Shown: piece after piece, positions 16,266-25,272 of the stretch | Layout of the letters: each line of letters opens with the position of its first letter | Position numbering within the stretch: position 1 is the stretch's first letter | Assembly: GCA_014584345.1 (NCBI GenBank) | Contig: JACTNB010000023.1 | Location: 17,347 to 81,346 of the forward strand | Origin: Planctomycetota bacterium | GTDB lineage: Bacteria > Planctomycetota > Planctomycetia > Planctomycetales > Planctomycetaceae | Length of the DNA stretch: 64,000 nucleotides | Reading direction: 5' to 3' | Notes under the pieces: model-generated | The model's input: the letters and a program-made list of their open reading frames with translations, nothing else | What the model was told of the DNA's origin: nothing | Databases searched by the model: none | Position numbers and translations under genes: made by a program

Positions 16266-16616
16266 TTACTCTGCCTCTTCGAATACTGAAGCCGCCGTCT
16301 TCACCGCCTCCAGCGCCGCAGGAAACCCGGCGTAGACCGCCATCTGCAGAATGATTTCGAGAATCTGACCGGGTACGAAACATACGTTCAGTACCCCGCG
16401 GATATCATCCTTCAACTCGGCCTGCGGATAGCCAAGGACAGTCAAGGGGGACACGGTAAGCATTTCCCGTGTCATCAAATCGAGACCTGGGCGCGTGTAG
16501 ACGTCGGCGAACGGAAATTCGACCAGACAGCGCGCCAGATCCGGACTGGTCGATTCCAGACTCTTCAGTGCGGCGTCGATTCCTGGGCCGAACAAGGGCG
16601 GTTCATGAATCCACAC
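16266..16616 (-). CDS. Carboxymuconolactone decarboxylase (CMD/AhpD-like) family protein
   Basis: 116 residues, starting with GTG 16614-16616 directly after the TGA of the upstream sulfatase (TGAGTG), which suggests translational coupling. The core TRPGLDLMTREMLTVSPLTVLGYPQAELKDDIRG...QILEIILQMAVYAGFPAALEAV is the CMD helical fold (RELLTVAALAAL...EEILEVLLQLAVYAGWPAAL pattern). It lacks the CxxC of AhpD peroxidase partners, so the gamma-carboxymuconolactone type is closer, although the His used there is not obvious. Why a CMD protein is coupled to a sulfatase is unknown. Confidence 0.8.
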   Translation of the reverse strand: MWIHEPPLFGPGIDAALKSLESTSPDLARCLVEFPFADVYTRPGLDLMTREMLTVSPLTVLGYPQAELKDDIRGVLNVCFVPGQILEIILQMAVYAGFPAALEAVKTAASVFEEAE

Positions 16617-18968
16617 TCATTTTTTTACCTCAACAGTGACACGCGGAATTCGACCCGTGAATTTCGATTTCCGCTCGGAGCCGATCACTTCGACCACCGG
16701 CGTGGCAAGATCAATGCCCACATCGGCAGTCTCATCTGCTGAAAAGATCGTGGGCTGGGTCCGTTCAATGCGACCTTCTCCGACCAGCTTTTCGTTGATG
16801 TAAAGTCTGCCGGTTCCACCTTTCCCCATGCCTCCGCCGTCATAATCGAAATCAAATCGGATCGTCGATACTCCCGGTTTCAGCTTTTCTCTCGCAGCCA
16901 CGGTGAACCGCTCAAGCCCCAGAAAGTTGTAGTCATAAGCGACCACTCCGTCGTGTGCGTACAACCCCCAACCGCCGAACCGTCCCCCTTGCACGATAAT
17001 CGCCCCATTGGCGAGCACGTTTTCAGGCACTTCAATGTTGGCAGTGATCGACTTCGATTTGTTCTTGACGTTGAGAAAGGCATTTTCCGATATCCCGGTC
17101 ATTCCCTCGGCCAGCGTGATCGAAGTGCGGCCTGCCATCAAATCGGGTCGGCCCACCATCTCGGCGATGAGGCGTTCAAACATGCGATCGTCGAGGGGCA
17201 GTACGAAGTTCTTTTCAGCCTCTTTCAAGAACAGTGATTGGAGTTCCTTCAACTTGTCGGGATGTTCGGCTGCCAGATTGTTGACCAGACTGAAGTCGCT
17301 CCGGGTGTCGAAGAGTTCCCATCCCGAATCGTCGTCCAGAGGGCGTCGCGCTTTCCCTTCCCAGGGTGCCCTGTGAATCGTGCGAGCAAACCAACCGTCC
17401 TGATACATGGCCCGGTTGCCGAACATCTCGAAGTACTGGGTGACATGCCGATCCCTGGCGTTCGCATCAGCGAAAGCGTAAAGCATACTGACTCCATCCA
17501 TCGGGCGCTGCTTGACACCGTTGACAATTTTCGGTTCCGGGAGGCCAGCGGCTTCCAGAATCGTGGGTGCGATGTCAATCACGTGATGAAACTGCGTGCG
17601 TAATTCTCCTTTGGCCCGGATTCCTCTGGGCCACTGGATCGCCGTGCCGACCTTGGTTCCGCCGTGGTCCGATGCGACCTGTTTCGTCCAGGTGAAGGGG
17701 GTGTCGAACATCACCGCCCAGCCGGCGGCCATATGCGGGTAGGTCTCTGGTCCACCCCACTTGTCGATCACCTTGAGCATATCGGGCACTGTTTCCTGGA
17801 CACCGTTAAAGTAGGTCGCCTCGCAGAACATGCCGTTGCGGCCCCCTTCTGCACTCGTGCCATTGTCGCCATAAATGAGAATGATGAGCGTATTGTCGAG
17901 TTGCCCCGTCTGGTCGATTGCGTCAATGACGCGACCGATCTCGTGGTCAGTCATCTCGACGAATGCAGCGAACACCTCTGCCTGGCGAGTGAAAAGACGC
18001 TTTTCATCCGCACTCAGTGAATCCCAATCGGGAATGGCCTCCGGCTTGGGGGCGAGAGGCGTTCCTTTTGGCACGACTCCCCTCTCAATCTGGCGGGCCA
18101 GGATCTGTTCGCGCATCACGTCCCAGCCCTGGTCGAACTTCCCTTTCCAGCGGGCAATCCAGTCCCTGGGAACGTGGTGCGGGGCATGGGTGGCTCCGGG
18201 CGCGTAATACGCAAAGAATGGCTTATCAGGAGTCAGAGCTTTCTGGTATTTGATCCAGGCAATCGTCTGATCAGTCATATCCGTCAGAAAGTGGTAGTCT
18301 GGATTTTCAGGCAATTCCACCTGATGCGTGCCGTCATAGATGAACGGTGCCCATTGGTTGGTTTCGCCACCGAGGAAGCCGTAGAACTTGTCGAACCCCT
18401 GACGCGTGGGCCAGCGGTCAAAGGGACCGGCGACGCTTGCCTCCCAGGCGGCCGTCTCGTGCCACTTACCGAAGGCGGCGGTGGCGTAGCCATTCAATCG
18501 CAGCATTTCAGCGACAGGGGTGACTGAGTTGGGGATCTGCCCTGTGTTACCGGGGAAGGCGGTTCCCATTTCGATAATCGCCCCCATATTGCAGACGTGG
18601 TGATTGCGACCACTCTTGAGTGCCGCACGCGAAGGTGAGCAGACAGCAGTCGTATGGAAGTTGTTGAATTTCAAACCTGACTTGGCAACCCGATCGAACG
18701 TGGGAGTCGTCACGGGACCACCGAAGCTTGATGTTCCCGCAAAACCGAGGTCATCAACCAGGACAAGCAGCACGTTGGGGGCGTCCTGCGGCGCCTTGAC
18801 TTCAAACCGTGGCGGCGGCGTGGCATTGCGGACATCAAGCACGGTGGACGGCTGACGGGCCGGTTCGGCGATCGGCAAGACCGTTCGGTCCAACGTCTGG
18901 GCAGCGGAATCCGAGACGCCAACCGTCAGCAACATGCTGATCGCAAACAGAATTCTCGTTATAGCCAT
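16617..18968 (-). CDS. Exported arylsulfatase (large, S1_4-like)
   Basis: 783 residues with a signal peptide cleaved near SDSAAQ. NVLLVLVDDLGFAGTSSFGG binds the metal, and the formylglycine motif CSPSR lies in TTAVCSPSRAALKSGRNHH. GKWHE, IYGDNGTSAEGG and the long insert with FNGVQETVPDML are typical of the large arylsulfatases of the AtsA type. A beta-sandwich C-terminal part (about 620-783) includes GGRFGGWGLYAHDGVVAYDYN and RIPRVTVEVKK. It hydrolyses aryl or alkyl sulfate esters in the periplasm by family. It is coupled to a CMD-family gene downstream. Confidence 0.9.
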   Translation of the reverse strand: MAITRILFAISMLLTVGVSDSAAQTLDRTVLPIAEPARQPSTVLDVRNATPPPRFEVKAPQDAPNVLLVLVDDLGFAGTSSFGGPVTTPTFDRVAKSGLKFNNFHTTAVCSPSRAALKSGRNHHVCNMGAIIEMGTAFPGNTGQIPNSVTPVAEMLRLNGYATAAFGKWHETAAWEASVAGPFDRWPTRQGFDKFYGFLGGETNQWAPFIYDGTHQVELPENPDYHFLTDMTDQTIAWIKYQKALTPDKPFFAYYAPGATHAPHHVPRDWIARWKGKFDQGWDVMREQILARQIERGVVPKGTPLAPKPEAIPDWDSLSADEKRLFTRQAEVFAAFVEMTDHEIGRVIDAIDQTGQLDNTLIILIYGDNGTSAEGGRNGMFCEATYFNGVQETVPDMLKVIDKWGGPETYPHMAAGWAVMFDTPFTWTKQVASDHGGTKVGTAIQWPRGIRAKGELRTQFHHVIDIAPTILEAAGLPEPKIVNGVKQRPMDGVSMLYAFADANARDRHVTQYFEMFGNRAMYQDGWFARTIHRAPWEGKARRPLDDDSGWELFDTRSDFSLVNNLAAEHPDKLKELQSLFLKEAEKNFVLPLDDRMFERLIAEMVGRPDLMAGRTSITLAEGMTGISENAFLNVKNKSKSITANIEVPENVLANGAIIVQGGRFGGWGLYAHDGVVAYDYNFLGLERFTVAAREKLKPGVSTIRFDFDYDGGGMGKGGTGRLYINEKLVGEGRIERTQPTIFSADETADVGIDLATPVVEVIGSERKSKFTGRIPRVTVEVKK

Positions 18969-19071
18969 GGTGTCATTTCGTATTCATTGGGTTATTGATG
19001 TTCGAGTATGAAATCTGCCAGCGACGAGGCTGAGACCGAGACCGTTTCCATTGTGTCGGAAAGTTCAGAAA

Positions 19072-20388
19072 CTACGGCTGATTGGCTGGTTCTTCCAGAC
19101 GCACGAGGAGCACCTGTTGCGTCTGCCCATCGGCGAAATGGATGAGCGAGGGAGCTGTGTCTTGCGTCAGATTGGAAATCCCGGTTTCCATAATCGGACG
19201 CGACTTACCAACGACATTCCAGGCACACCGCTGTGACTGTTTGTCGGCAGCCCCTTCAATGGTCTGGGTGGTACCGGTGGCGGTGTTGTGCAGGGTGCCG
19301 GCGATGATGCCTTCTCGACTGATGGCAAGCTGCAGAAAAAGAGTCGGATCAGGTCCATCGGCCTGGTCATCGGGCGTGATCGCGAAGACACCCAACGGCA
19401 TCCATTCCGCATTCTCGGCCGCCACTGGCGGAGCACTGCTGGCGATTGCTTCGGCCTGCTGAGCATACTCTTCCGTCGTGGCGACGGCTTGATCGCCGTA
19501 GTAAACCGAATCTCCCTCGTAATACACACTCTCACCGTAACTGTAGGAAGCCGGTTCGCTCCAACCATATCCGACCCAGCCAGTGATTGCCCCCCAGGTG
19601 GCCCAGCGGTAGGGGCGATTGATTCGCCATGCGGCCCAGTTGGGATGGTCTGACCAGAAATCGAGTCGGGGATGGTTTTCCTGCACCTGATTTCGAACTT
19701 CGTCCCGTCGTTCGAGCCGATTGTCCTGCAACTGTTGACGATTTTCGATTCGATCCGGCCGGTTGGCCATGCGGTCACTGACCATCCCCGTGCGGGCTTC
19801 CACACGATCCGTACGATTTCCCGCGATCTCGCCCCGGTTTTCCCCTGCCCGAGGACCGAATCGGTTCTCACCTGCTGGCAGTTGACCAGCAACCGGTCGG
19901 CCTGCGACACCTCCCTGCTGCAGGAACTGGGCAGCCGCGTTACCCGCAGGCAAATTTGAACCACCCGGCAGCGAGCCAGGTCTGTTGATCGCCCCGTTGG
20001 AGGGTTTAATGTTCAGAAAGTTATTGAGGTCGCCGGGGGACGGACGCGCCCCGAAACCGGGCTGGTTCCCAATCCCCGGACGGGCCCCAGCCCCGGGTAG
20101 GTTGCCGGCACCGGGGCGGTTTCCGGCCGCTGGCAAGCTACTGACACCAGGACGCGGGCCACCCGCTGGGAATCCGCCCGGGCTGGGACGGCTGATTGAT
20201 GGCGATGCCGGGCGGGAGACCGACGGAGATCGCCCTACTGCAGGACTCGGACGACTGGGCATTCCCCCACCTCTGGAAAATCCGCCGCCGCCGCCGCGTC
20301 CCCCACCGATTCCGCGAGCGTCCGCAGCGTTGAATGTCAGCGACATGACTGTGAATACGATGAGCTGCATCTGGAGTAACTTTTTCAT
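19072..20388 (-). CDS. Gly/Pro/Arg-rich exported cell-surface protein
   Basis: About 438 residues from ATG 20386-20388 (AGGA eight bases upstream; MKKLLQMQLIVFTVMSLTFNAADARG signal peptide). Residues about 25-170 are low-complexity: GGGRGGGGGFSRGGG followed by repeated units of the PGAGNRPGAG type. A basic Q/N/R-rich stretch (DRMANRPDRIENRQQLQDN) and an aromatic segment rich in W, Y and S (WATWGAITGWVGYGWSEPASY) follow. The last ~120 residues look globular (EWMPLGVFAITPDDQ...HFADGQTQQVLLVRLEEP). From memory it resembles planctomycete proteins labelled mu-protocadherin-like cell-surface proteins. Function unknown. Confidence 0.75.
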   Translation of the reverse strand: MKKLLQMQLIVFTVMSLTFNAADARGIGGGRGGGGGFSRGGGMPSRPSPAVGRSPSVSRPASPSISRPSPGGFPAGGPRPGVSSLPAAGNRPGAGNLPGAGARPGIGNQPGFGARPSPGDLNNFLNIKPSNGAINRPGSLPGGSNLPAGNAAAQFLQQGGVAGRPVAGQLPAGENRFGPRAGENRGEIAGNRTDRVEARTGMVSDRMANRPDRIENRQQLQDNRLERRDEVRNQVQENHPRLDFWSDHPNWAAWRINRPYRWATWGAITGWVGYGWSEPASYSYGESVYYEGDSVYYGDQAVATTEEYAQQAEAIASSAPPVAAENAEWMPLGVFAITPDDQADGPDPTLFLQLAISREGIIAGTLHNTATGTTQTIEGAADKQSQRCAWNVVGKSRPIMETGISNLTQDTAPSLIHFADGQTQQVLLVRLEEPANQP

Positions 20389-20525
20389 TTCAGGATTCCT
20401 GATCTCTGTTCCGGTTGTGGGCATGAAAGCAATTTGCTCTTTTATGAAGCGGCGTTCTGACTCCAGCAGACTGCAAACAAGGACGGGTACACCGCTGACA
20501 CCGCCACACTTAACTGCAGCGTGCT

Positions 20526-21422
20526 CTAGTTTTTCTTGATCTGAACTTCAGCAATATTCGGCAACAGCTCTCCGTCAACAGTCCGGTTGATCGACTGCAG
20601 CGTGCAGGTGTTGTCATCCACATAAGTGATGATATTCACCGATGAGGACTTCCGCCCGTCGGGCAAGACGCCGCTTTGTTGGACGAACCAGCGGTTGCCT
20701 TTTTTACTCCAGGTCGCTTGCCCGAAGCCGCCGTCGGAGTCAAAGACCCACGAGCGGATTTGTCGGGCAGCAGGGTCCCAGCCGATAATCTGCATCCCCG
20801 CCAGGTCAATCTGATCGCCAACCTGTACCGCAAAAGATCGAGTCAGGAAGTTGTTATTTCGCGTCCAGCTACACTCGGTGACAACCGTCGCCGCGTCATC
20901 GTGATCGACCCAGCTCCCCACCATCCATTCCAGCTCCTGTAAATGCTCATAATGAGAAGCGACGATCGGCACGACTTCTTCCGTCACCCGGTCCAACAAC
21001 CATTGACCGCCCTGTTTAACATAAACAGCGCTGTACTCCGTTTCCTCGGGTGCCTCGTCCGGGCGAATGACTTTGGCGATCCCCTGTTCGATGGCCACAT
21101 TGGGTGAGACGAAATCGATGGAAACTGTCGTTGCCTCCAGCTTCGCTGCTTTCACCGCTGCAAACAGCTCCTTGAACTGTTCCTCAATCGCCTTCCGGCC
21201 GACGACCTGTTCTCCGCTGAGCGGATTGCTGTACACAGCCTCTGGTGCCCACAGGTCCGCCAAAGCTTTTGCATCCGCCTGGTTAAATGCCGTGACGTAT
21301 GCCTCCACTGCTTTGCGGATCGCCCCTGCTTCTGTTGCCTGGCGATCCTCTTCAGCAAAAACCACGGGGAGGAGGCTGCTTGTTGCCAAGGTGGCAATTA
21401 ATAAATTTCGTAGTAAACACAT
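20526..21422 (-). CDS. Exported SnoaL-like/NTF2-fold (SgcJ/EcaC-type) protein
   Basis: 298 residues from ATG 21420-21422, preceded by GGAG nine bases upstream; the signal peptide is MCLLRNLLIATLATSSLLPVVFAEE. The open frame continues to 21623 but that part is not protein-like. Residues about 30-155 form a SnoaL/DUF4440 domain (AIRKAVEAYVTAFNQADAKALADLWAPEAVYSNPLSGEQVVGRKAI). A second domain (about 160-298; ELEWMVGSWVDHDDAATVVTECSWTRNNNFLTRSFAV) is beta-rich and lipocalin-like. The SnoaL fold binds small ligands but catalysis is not predictable here. Planctomycetes often have this pair; role unknown. Confidence 0.85.
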   Translation of the reverse strand: MCLLRNLLIATLATSSLLPVVFAEEDRQATEAGAIRKAVEAYVTAFNQADAKALADLWAPEAVYSNPLSGEQVVGRKAIEEQFKELFAAVKAAKLEATTVSIDFVSPNVAIEQGIAKVIRPDEAPEETEYSAVYVKQGGQWLLDRVTEEVVPIVASHYEHLQELEWMVGSWVDHDDAATVVTECSWTRNNNFLTRSFAVQVGDQIDLAGMQIIGWDPAARQIRSWVFDSDGGFGQATWSKKGNRWFVQQSGVLPDGRKSSSVNIITYVDDNTCTLQSINRTVDGELLPNIAEVQIKKN

Positions 21423-21810
21423 GAACGGGTCTCCTGTCAGGTGCGTCGGGGTTGAACACGAACATCGTATGAGCAGTCTGCTGAAGAACAGCTTCCGGGC
21501 AAGGCCCGAAAAAAATTGATTGAGGTTTGAAAACGCGGCAATCGGGGAAACAGACCAGCCGTTGGGCACGACGCGTTTTTCTACGGGCTGTACTGTGAAA
21601 TGTCGGTCGAGAATAAATTCCATTATTTGTCTGTGTTCCCTTTCTCACATGCGTATTAAATGAGAGCGTGGTTTCGAGGCTCTGAGATTTCGCTCCGGGG
21701 AATTATTTTCGCACGAACGAACTCCATCCGCCAGTGTCGATTGCCGGAACAGCTCGCGTTCCCGCAGGACTTCACCAGACACTTCTCCCTGGATCCATGT
21801 GCACTGGGTG
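21423..21810. other. Intergenic region, no gene seen
   Basis: About 390 nt between the SnoaL-like gene and the small membrane protein gene. No supported coding frame, RNA or clear repeat was found. Confidence 0.5.
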
Positions 21811-22140
21811 TCAAGGCGCACGCTCCCGTTCCAGCAGTTTCATGAGGCAGCGCGATATCCTGAAGTAAGAGACGATGACGACGGCTAGCGTGGTAATGAT
21901 GATCCCCGTGCCGGTAATGGCTGCACTACAAACAACCACCCAAAGCATCCATTCGTTAACCGGTGCAAGGTTCAGGACAATGATAGGCACGCCTAGAGCG
22001 ATGGCAACACCAGCGATGAGACCGTGCATTGTCAGGCCTCTTGCGATCTTCATCTGTGTTTCCATGAGGGCTGCAATCATATCCCGCTCTCCAGCGGCTG
22101 CTCGGATATCGGAATCGTTGGCCTGTTGGGATCGAGACAT
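21811..22140 (-). CDS. Small two-helix membrane protein, unknown function
   Basis: 109 residues from ATG 22138-22140 with an AAGG ribosome site; upstream in-frame sequence is not convincing. The N-terminus MSRSQQANDSDIRAAAGERDMIAALMETQ is soluble. Two strong membrane helices follow (LIAGVAIALGVPIIVLNLA; WMLWVVVCSAAITGTGIIITTLAVVIVSYF), then a basic tail FRISRCLMKLLERERAP. No family recognised. It stands alone next to a transposase scar. Confidence 0.55.
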   Translation of the reverse strand: MSRSQQANDSDIRAAAGERDMIAALMETQMKIARGLTMHGLIAGVAIALGVPIIVLNLAPVNEWMLWVVVCSAAITGTGIIITTLAVVIVSYFRISRCLMKLLERERAP

Positions 22141-22409
22141 GGCCGACCCTTCATGTAAGTGTATCCAATAAGCATCGGTGTCGCACCGTTTGCCCGTGTC
22201 CCCCGACCGAGTTCTGGCGAGCACGCCGGGCGTCGAGGTCGAAATCGTCGTTGCCGCCGGTTACGAGAGCATCGCCTTTCTTCCAAAGCAATACAGCCCC
22301 ATCCCCAATTCGGCCACCGTGCAAGCAAGTGTGTCTGCGCTACCAACAGTTCCCCGTGGTATCGACCATGGGCCCCCTCCGGAAGTACCTACGACCGGGG
22401 GGGGGTACC

Positions 22410-22785
22410 TATAGATTATGTGATGCGAGATAACGACACCATATTCACAAATCAATTCGACGAGGTGATCGAGTCCAGCGGGGCCGAGGTCAAGCGGAAC
22501 ACGCCGCTGTCACCGAACCTGCGAGCCCATGTGGAGCGATTCATCCAGACGCTGAAAATCGAGTGCCTGGATAAATTTGTGATTGTGGGAGAGCGGCATT
22601 TGAACTACATCAAAAGGGAATGGAGCCGACACGCCAACCGGGAACGCCCCCACGAGGCCCGTGAGCACTTGCAGCCGGGAATAAAGCAGCCTCCAGAGGC
22701 CATCGAGACGATCAGACTGAAGGACGTTGTCTGTAAGTCGCGACTGGGCGGGCTAGTCAACACGTACTGGCGACGGGCTGCGTGA
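22410..22785 (+). pseudogene. C-terminal remnant of an integrase-core transposase
   Basis: From about 22,410 the frame reads VMRDNDTIFTNQFDEVIESSG, then KRNTPLSPNLRAHVERFIQTLKIECLDKFVIVGERHLNYIKREW and RPHEAREHLQPGIKQPPE. This is the second half of the rve integrase core, with the final catalytic Glu region (HVERFIQTLKIE), followed by the C-terminal tail LGGLVNTYWRRAA. The N-terminal two thirds are missing. It looks like the same transposase family as the N-terminal scrap at 4127-4410. Confidence 0.75.
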
Positions 22786-22786
22786 G

Positions 22787-22832
22787 GACTTGATTACCCT
22801 GCGGTCCTCGGTTCAAATCCTGGCCCCGCCTC
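22787..22832 (+). other. tRNA 3'-end remnant, possible attachment-site scar
   Basis: Just after the transposase stop the plus strand reads CGGTTCAAATCCTGG-CCCCGCC, which has the layout of a T arm plus 3' acceptor of a tRNA. The T stem is imperfect and no D or anticodon arm precedes it. Such 3' ends are typical att sites left by integrating elements, and the link to this scar is inference. Confidence 0.4.
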
Positions 22833-22981
22833 TCTTCTTCTGCGGCTAACTCCCCCTGTACCCGGAGCCATAAATCAAAATCCACTACCCCCAAAACCGC
22901 CGCCTAAATCAACTTTGTGAAACACAACGTTTGACAGTAACTCGTTCTTGCGATTTGCTGCCTTATTGATATCGCTGCGGG

Positions 22982-24370
22982 TCAGAATGATCCAAGCAGG
23001 CTGCCAAGAGTAATGACCGCAATGGTGGCGATGGCCGGGAAGACGACGGCGACTATAAAGATATCGAAGTACGAAGTGCGATGGGTCAGTCTTGTAATGG
23101 CCAGTAACGTGATAACCGCACCGTTATGCGGCAGCGTATCAAAAGCACCAGCCGCCATCGACGCAACGCGATGAAGCAGGTCGGGGGATACGCCCGCCTC
23201 TTCGGCCAGTTCAAGATAGGTCGCTCCCAGTGTGCTCAAGGCAATGCTTAATCCACCCGAAGCAGAGCCTGTGATGCCGGCGAGCGTTGTCACCGCAAAG
23301 GCCTCGGAAATCAGCGGATTGCCGGGTGATAGGTTGATGATGAAGTCGCGTACCACCACGAAAGCTGCCAGCGAAGCGATGACCGTTCCGTAACCCACCT
23401 CCGAAGCAGTGTTAAAAATCGGCAGCAGTGAATCCTTGGTGCCATGATTGACCGAGTCCATCAGGTTTCGCCAGCGATTCCAATGCAGCACGATTAAGGC
23501 TGCAATCGCAATCAGCAATCCGCAAATGATCGACCAGATTCCGAGCACGGCCTTCAGGTCTGTCGGACCATATTGGGATTCGCTTAGGTAGGTGGTATCC
23601 CAGCGCGGGATGAAATACTTGCTGAAAGCGAAGTTGCCAGCGATGACGATTAAGATCGGGATGATCGCAATCCAAATCGAAGGGATCGCTTGAACGAATT
23701 CTTGGGTGCCATACTGATCGTCATGGTCACCGTAGCCTTCCCCAGCGTTCATCGCTAGCCGAGCACGATGATTCAGCCAGTACATTCCACCACACAGCAT
23801 GACCATGCCGCCAAGGATTCCCAGAACTGGAGCCGCAAATGGCGTGGTGCCAAAGAATGGCATCGGGATCGCGTTTTGGATCGCTGGCGTGCCCGGCAGG
23901 GCAGTCATTGTAAACGTGAAGGAACCCAGCGCAATTGCAGCGGGCATCAATCGTTTGGGGGTTTCAGAGCGTCGAAAGATCTCTGCTGCGATTGGAAAGA
24001 CGGCAAAGGCAACAACAAACAACGACACACCGCCGTACGTAAGAATCGCACAGGCGAGCACAATCGCTAAAATCACGCGCTGCTGGCCGACGCGTTGCAC
24101 AATGAACTGCGAAATCGATTGGGCCGACCCCGAATCGGCCATCAGCTTGCCAAAGATTGAACCAAGCAAAAACAAGGGGAAGTAATTGACTAGATATCCG
24201 CCTAAGCTCGTCATGTAGACTTGCGTGTAGGTCGCCAGCAGCGGTGCATCTCTGCCAAGCAACACGGCAAGCAATGCCATCAGCGGCGCGAGAACCAGCA
24301 CATTGATGCCGCGATAGGCCAAGGTCATCAGCAGCACAAGCGATAGCAGTATTCCAAAGATGCCAAGCAT
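22982..24370 (-). CDS. GntP-family permease (probable 3-hydroxybutyrate/hydroxy-acid uptake)
   Basis: 462 residues, nearly all hydrophobic, with about 12 membrane segments. Family patches are present: GGYLVNYFPLFLLGSIFGKLMADSGSAQSIS near the N-terminus, GSFTFTMTALPGTPAIQNAIPMPFFGTTPFAAP in the middle, and GSASGGLSIALSTLG...VASMAAGAFDTLPHNGAVITLL near the end. The GntP family imports gluconate and other hydroxy acids with protons. The adjoining 3-hydroxybutyrate dehydrogenase and thiolase point to 3-hydroxybutyrate as substrate (inference). It is the last gene of a five-gene minus-strand cluster, 123 nt after the dehydrogenase. Confidence 0.88.
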   Translation of the reverse strand: MLGIFGILLSLVLLMTLAYRGINVLVLAPLMALLAVLLGRDAPLLATYTQVYMTSLGGYLVNYFPLFLLGSIFGKLMADSGSAQSISQFIVQRVGQQRVILAIVLACAILTYGGVSLFVVAFAVFPIAAEIFRRSETPKRLMPAAIALGSFTFTMTALPGTPAIQNAIPMPFFGTTPFAAPVLGILGGMVMLCGGMYWLNHRARLAMNAGEGYGDHDDQYGTQEFVQAIPSIWIAIIPILIVIAGNFAFSKYFIPRWDTTYLSESQYGPTDLKAVLGIWSIICGLLIAIAALIVLHWNRWRNLMDSVNHGTKDSLLPIFNTASEVGYGTVIASLAAFVVVRDFIINLSPGNPLISEAFAVTTLAGITGSASGGLSIALSTLGATYLELAEEAGVSPDLLHRVASMAAGAFDTLPHNGAVITLLAITRLTHRTSYFDIFIVAVVFPAIATIAVITLGSLLGSF

Positions 24371-24493
24371 TTAATCATCTCGGTGACGGATTCAAGTTTA
24401 GCTGCATCGGCATCGCCGCGTGTTTCGACAGTTAGCGCCGCCCGGCAGGCACACCGATAGACGACACGACACACCACGATTTGCCGTGAGGCG

Positions 24494-25267
24494 TTATTGT
24501 GCCGTCCATCCGCAATCGATGTTCCAACTGACCCCGGTGACTGATTTGGCATTCTCGCTGCACAAGTACAACGCTAGGTTAGAGACTTCGTTAGGTTCGA
24601 TCAAGCTGCCCGTCACGGCTGCTTTCAAAAAAACTTCGCTTTGGACAGCCAGTTTGCCGATGCCAAGGGCCTCTGCTTGCGCGGCGATCTGCTGCTCCAC
24701 CAGCGGCGTCCGCACATAAGCAGGGCAGATGGCGTTCACGGTGATCCCAAGCGGTCCGCCTTCGAGAGCTGCTGCTTTTGTCAAACCGATCAATCCATGT
24801 TTCACCGAAACGTAGCCGACTTTGTTCAGCGATGCGACTTGCGAATGAATCGAACCAATGTTCACAATTCGGCCCCAGCCCTGTAGTCGCATGCCTTGCC
24901 AAACGGCTTGCGTCAGCAGAAAAGGTGCCGTTAGCATGACAGCCAGCATCCGCTGCCAGATGTCAAGGGGAAAGCTTTCCAGTGGACAGACATGTTGAAA
25001 CCCGGCGTTATTGATCAATATATCGATCACAGAAAACTGTCTGATCCCTTGTTCAACGATCTCCTCGCATGCGGCAGCACAGGAAAGATCCGCTTGAACA
25101 AAACAGACGTCCTGTGATCGATTGCCGAATTCATCCAGATAGCTTGGGCTGTTAAGATCGACCAAGACCAGCCGGTACCCAGCATGGAAGAAGGTTTTCG
25201 CCAAATCGGCACCAATGCCACTGGCGGCACCGGTAATCAAGGCTGTTTTGTTAACTTGCTGAGTCAT
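24494..25267 (-). CDS. D-3-hydroxybutyrate dehydrogenase (SDR family)
   Basis: 257 residues from ATG 25265-25267, five bases after the stop of the preceding gene. NAD-binding TGAASGIG lies at 12-19, NNAG in DILINNAGFQHVCPLE, catalytic Ser in VNIGSIHS and YxxxK in VGYVSVKHG. HSQVASLNKVGYVSVKHGLIGLTKAAALE...VNAICPAYVRTPLVEQQI is close to the 3-hydroxybutyrate dehydrogenase subfamily. It would oxidise D-3-hydroxybutyrate to acetoacetate with NAD+. Together with the acyl-CoA synthetase and thiolase it completes a route to acetyl-CoA. Confidence 0.88.
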   Translation of the reverse strand: MTQQVNKTALITGAASGIGADLAKTFFHAGYRLVLVDLNSPSYLDEFGNRSQDVCFVQADLSCAAACEEIVEQGIRQFSVIDILINNAGFQHVCPLESFPLDIWQRMLAVMLTAPFLLTQAVWQGMRLQGWGRIVNIGSIHSQVASLNKVGYVSVKHGLIGLTKAAALEGGPLGITVNAICPAYVRTPLVEQQIAAQAEALGIGKLAVQSEVFLKAAVTGSLIEPNEVSNLALYLCSENAKSVTGVSWNIDCGWTAQ

Positions 25268-25272
25268 GCGTT

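Noticed and set aside
19985..20539. 184-codon Pro-rich plus-strand frame
   Set aside because: Complement of the Gly/Pro repeat region of the minus-strand surface protein, so its composition is a by-product of those repeats.
22159..22409. Upstream half of the transposase frame
   Set aside because: The residues are not transposase-like and overlap the end of the small membrane-protein gene region. Only the sequence from about 22,410 matches the integrase core.
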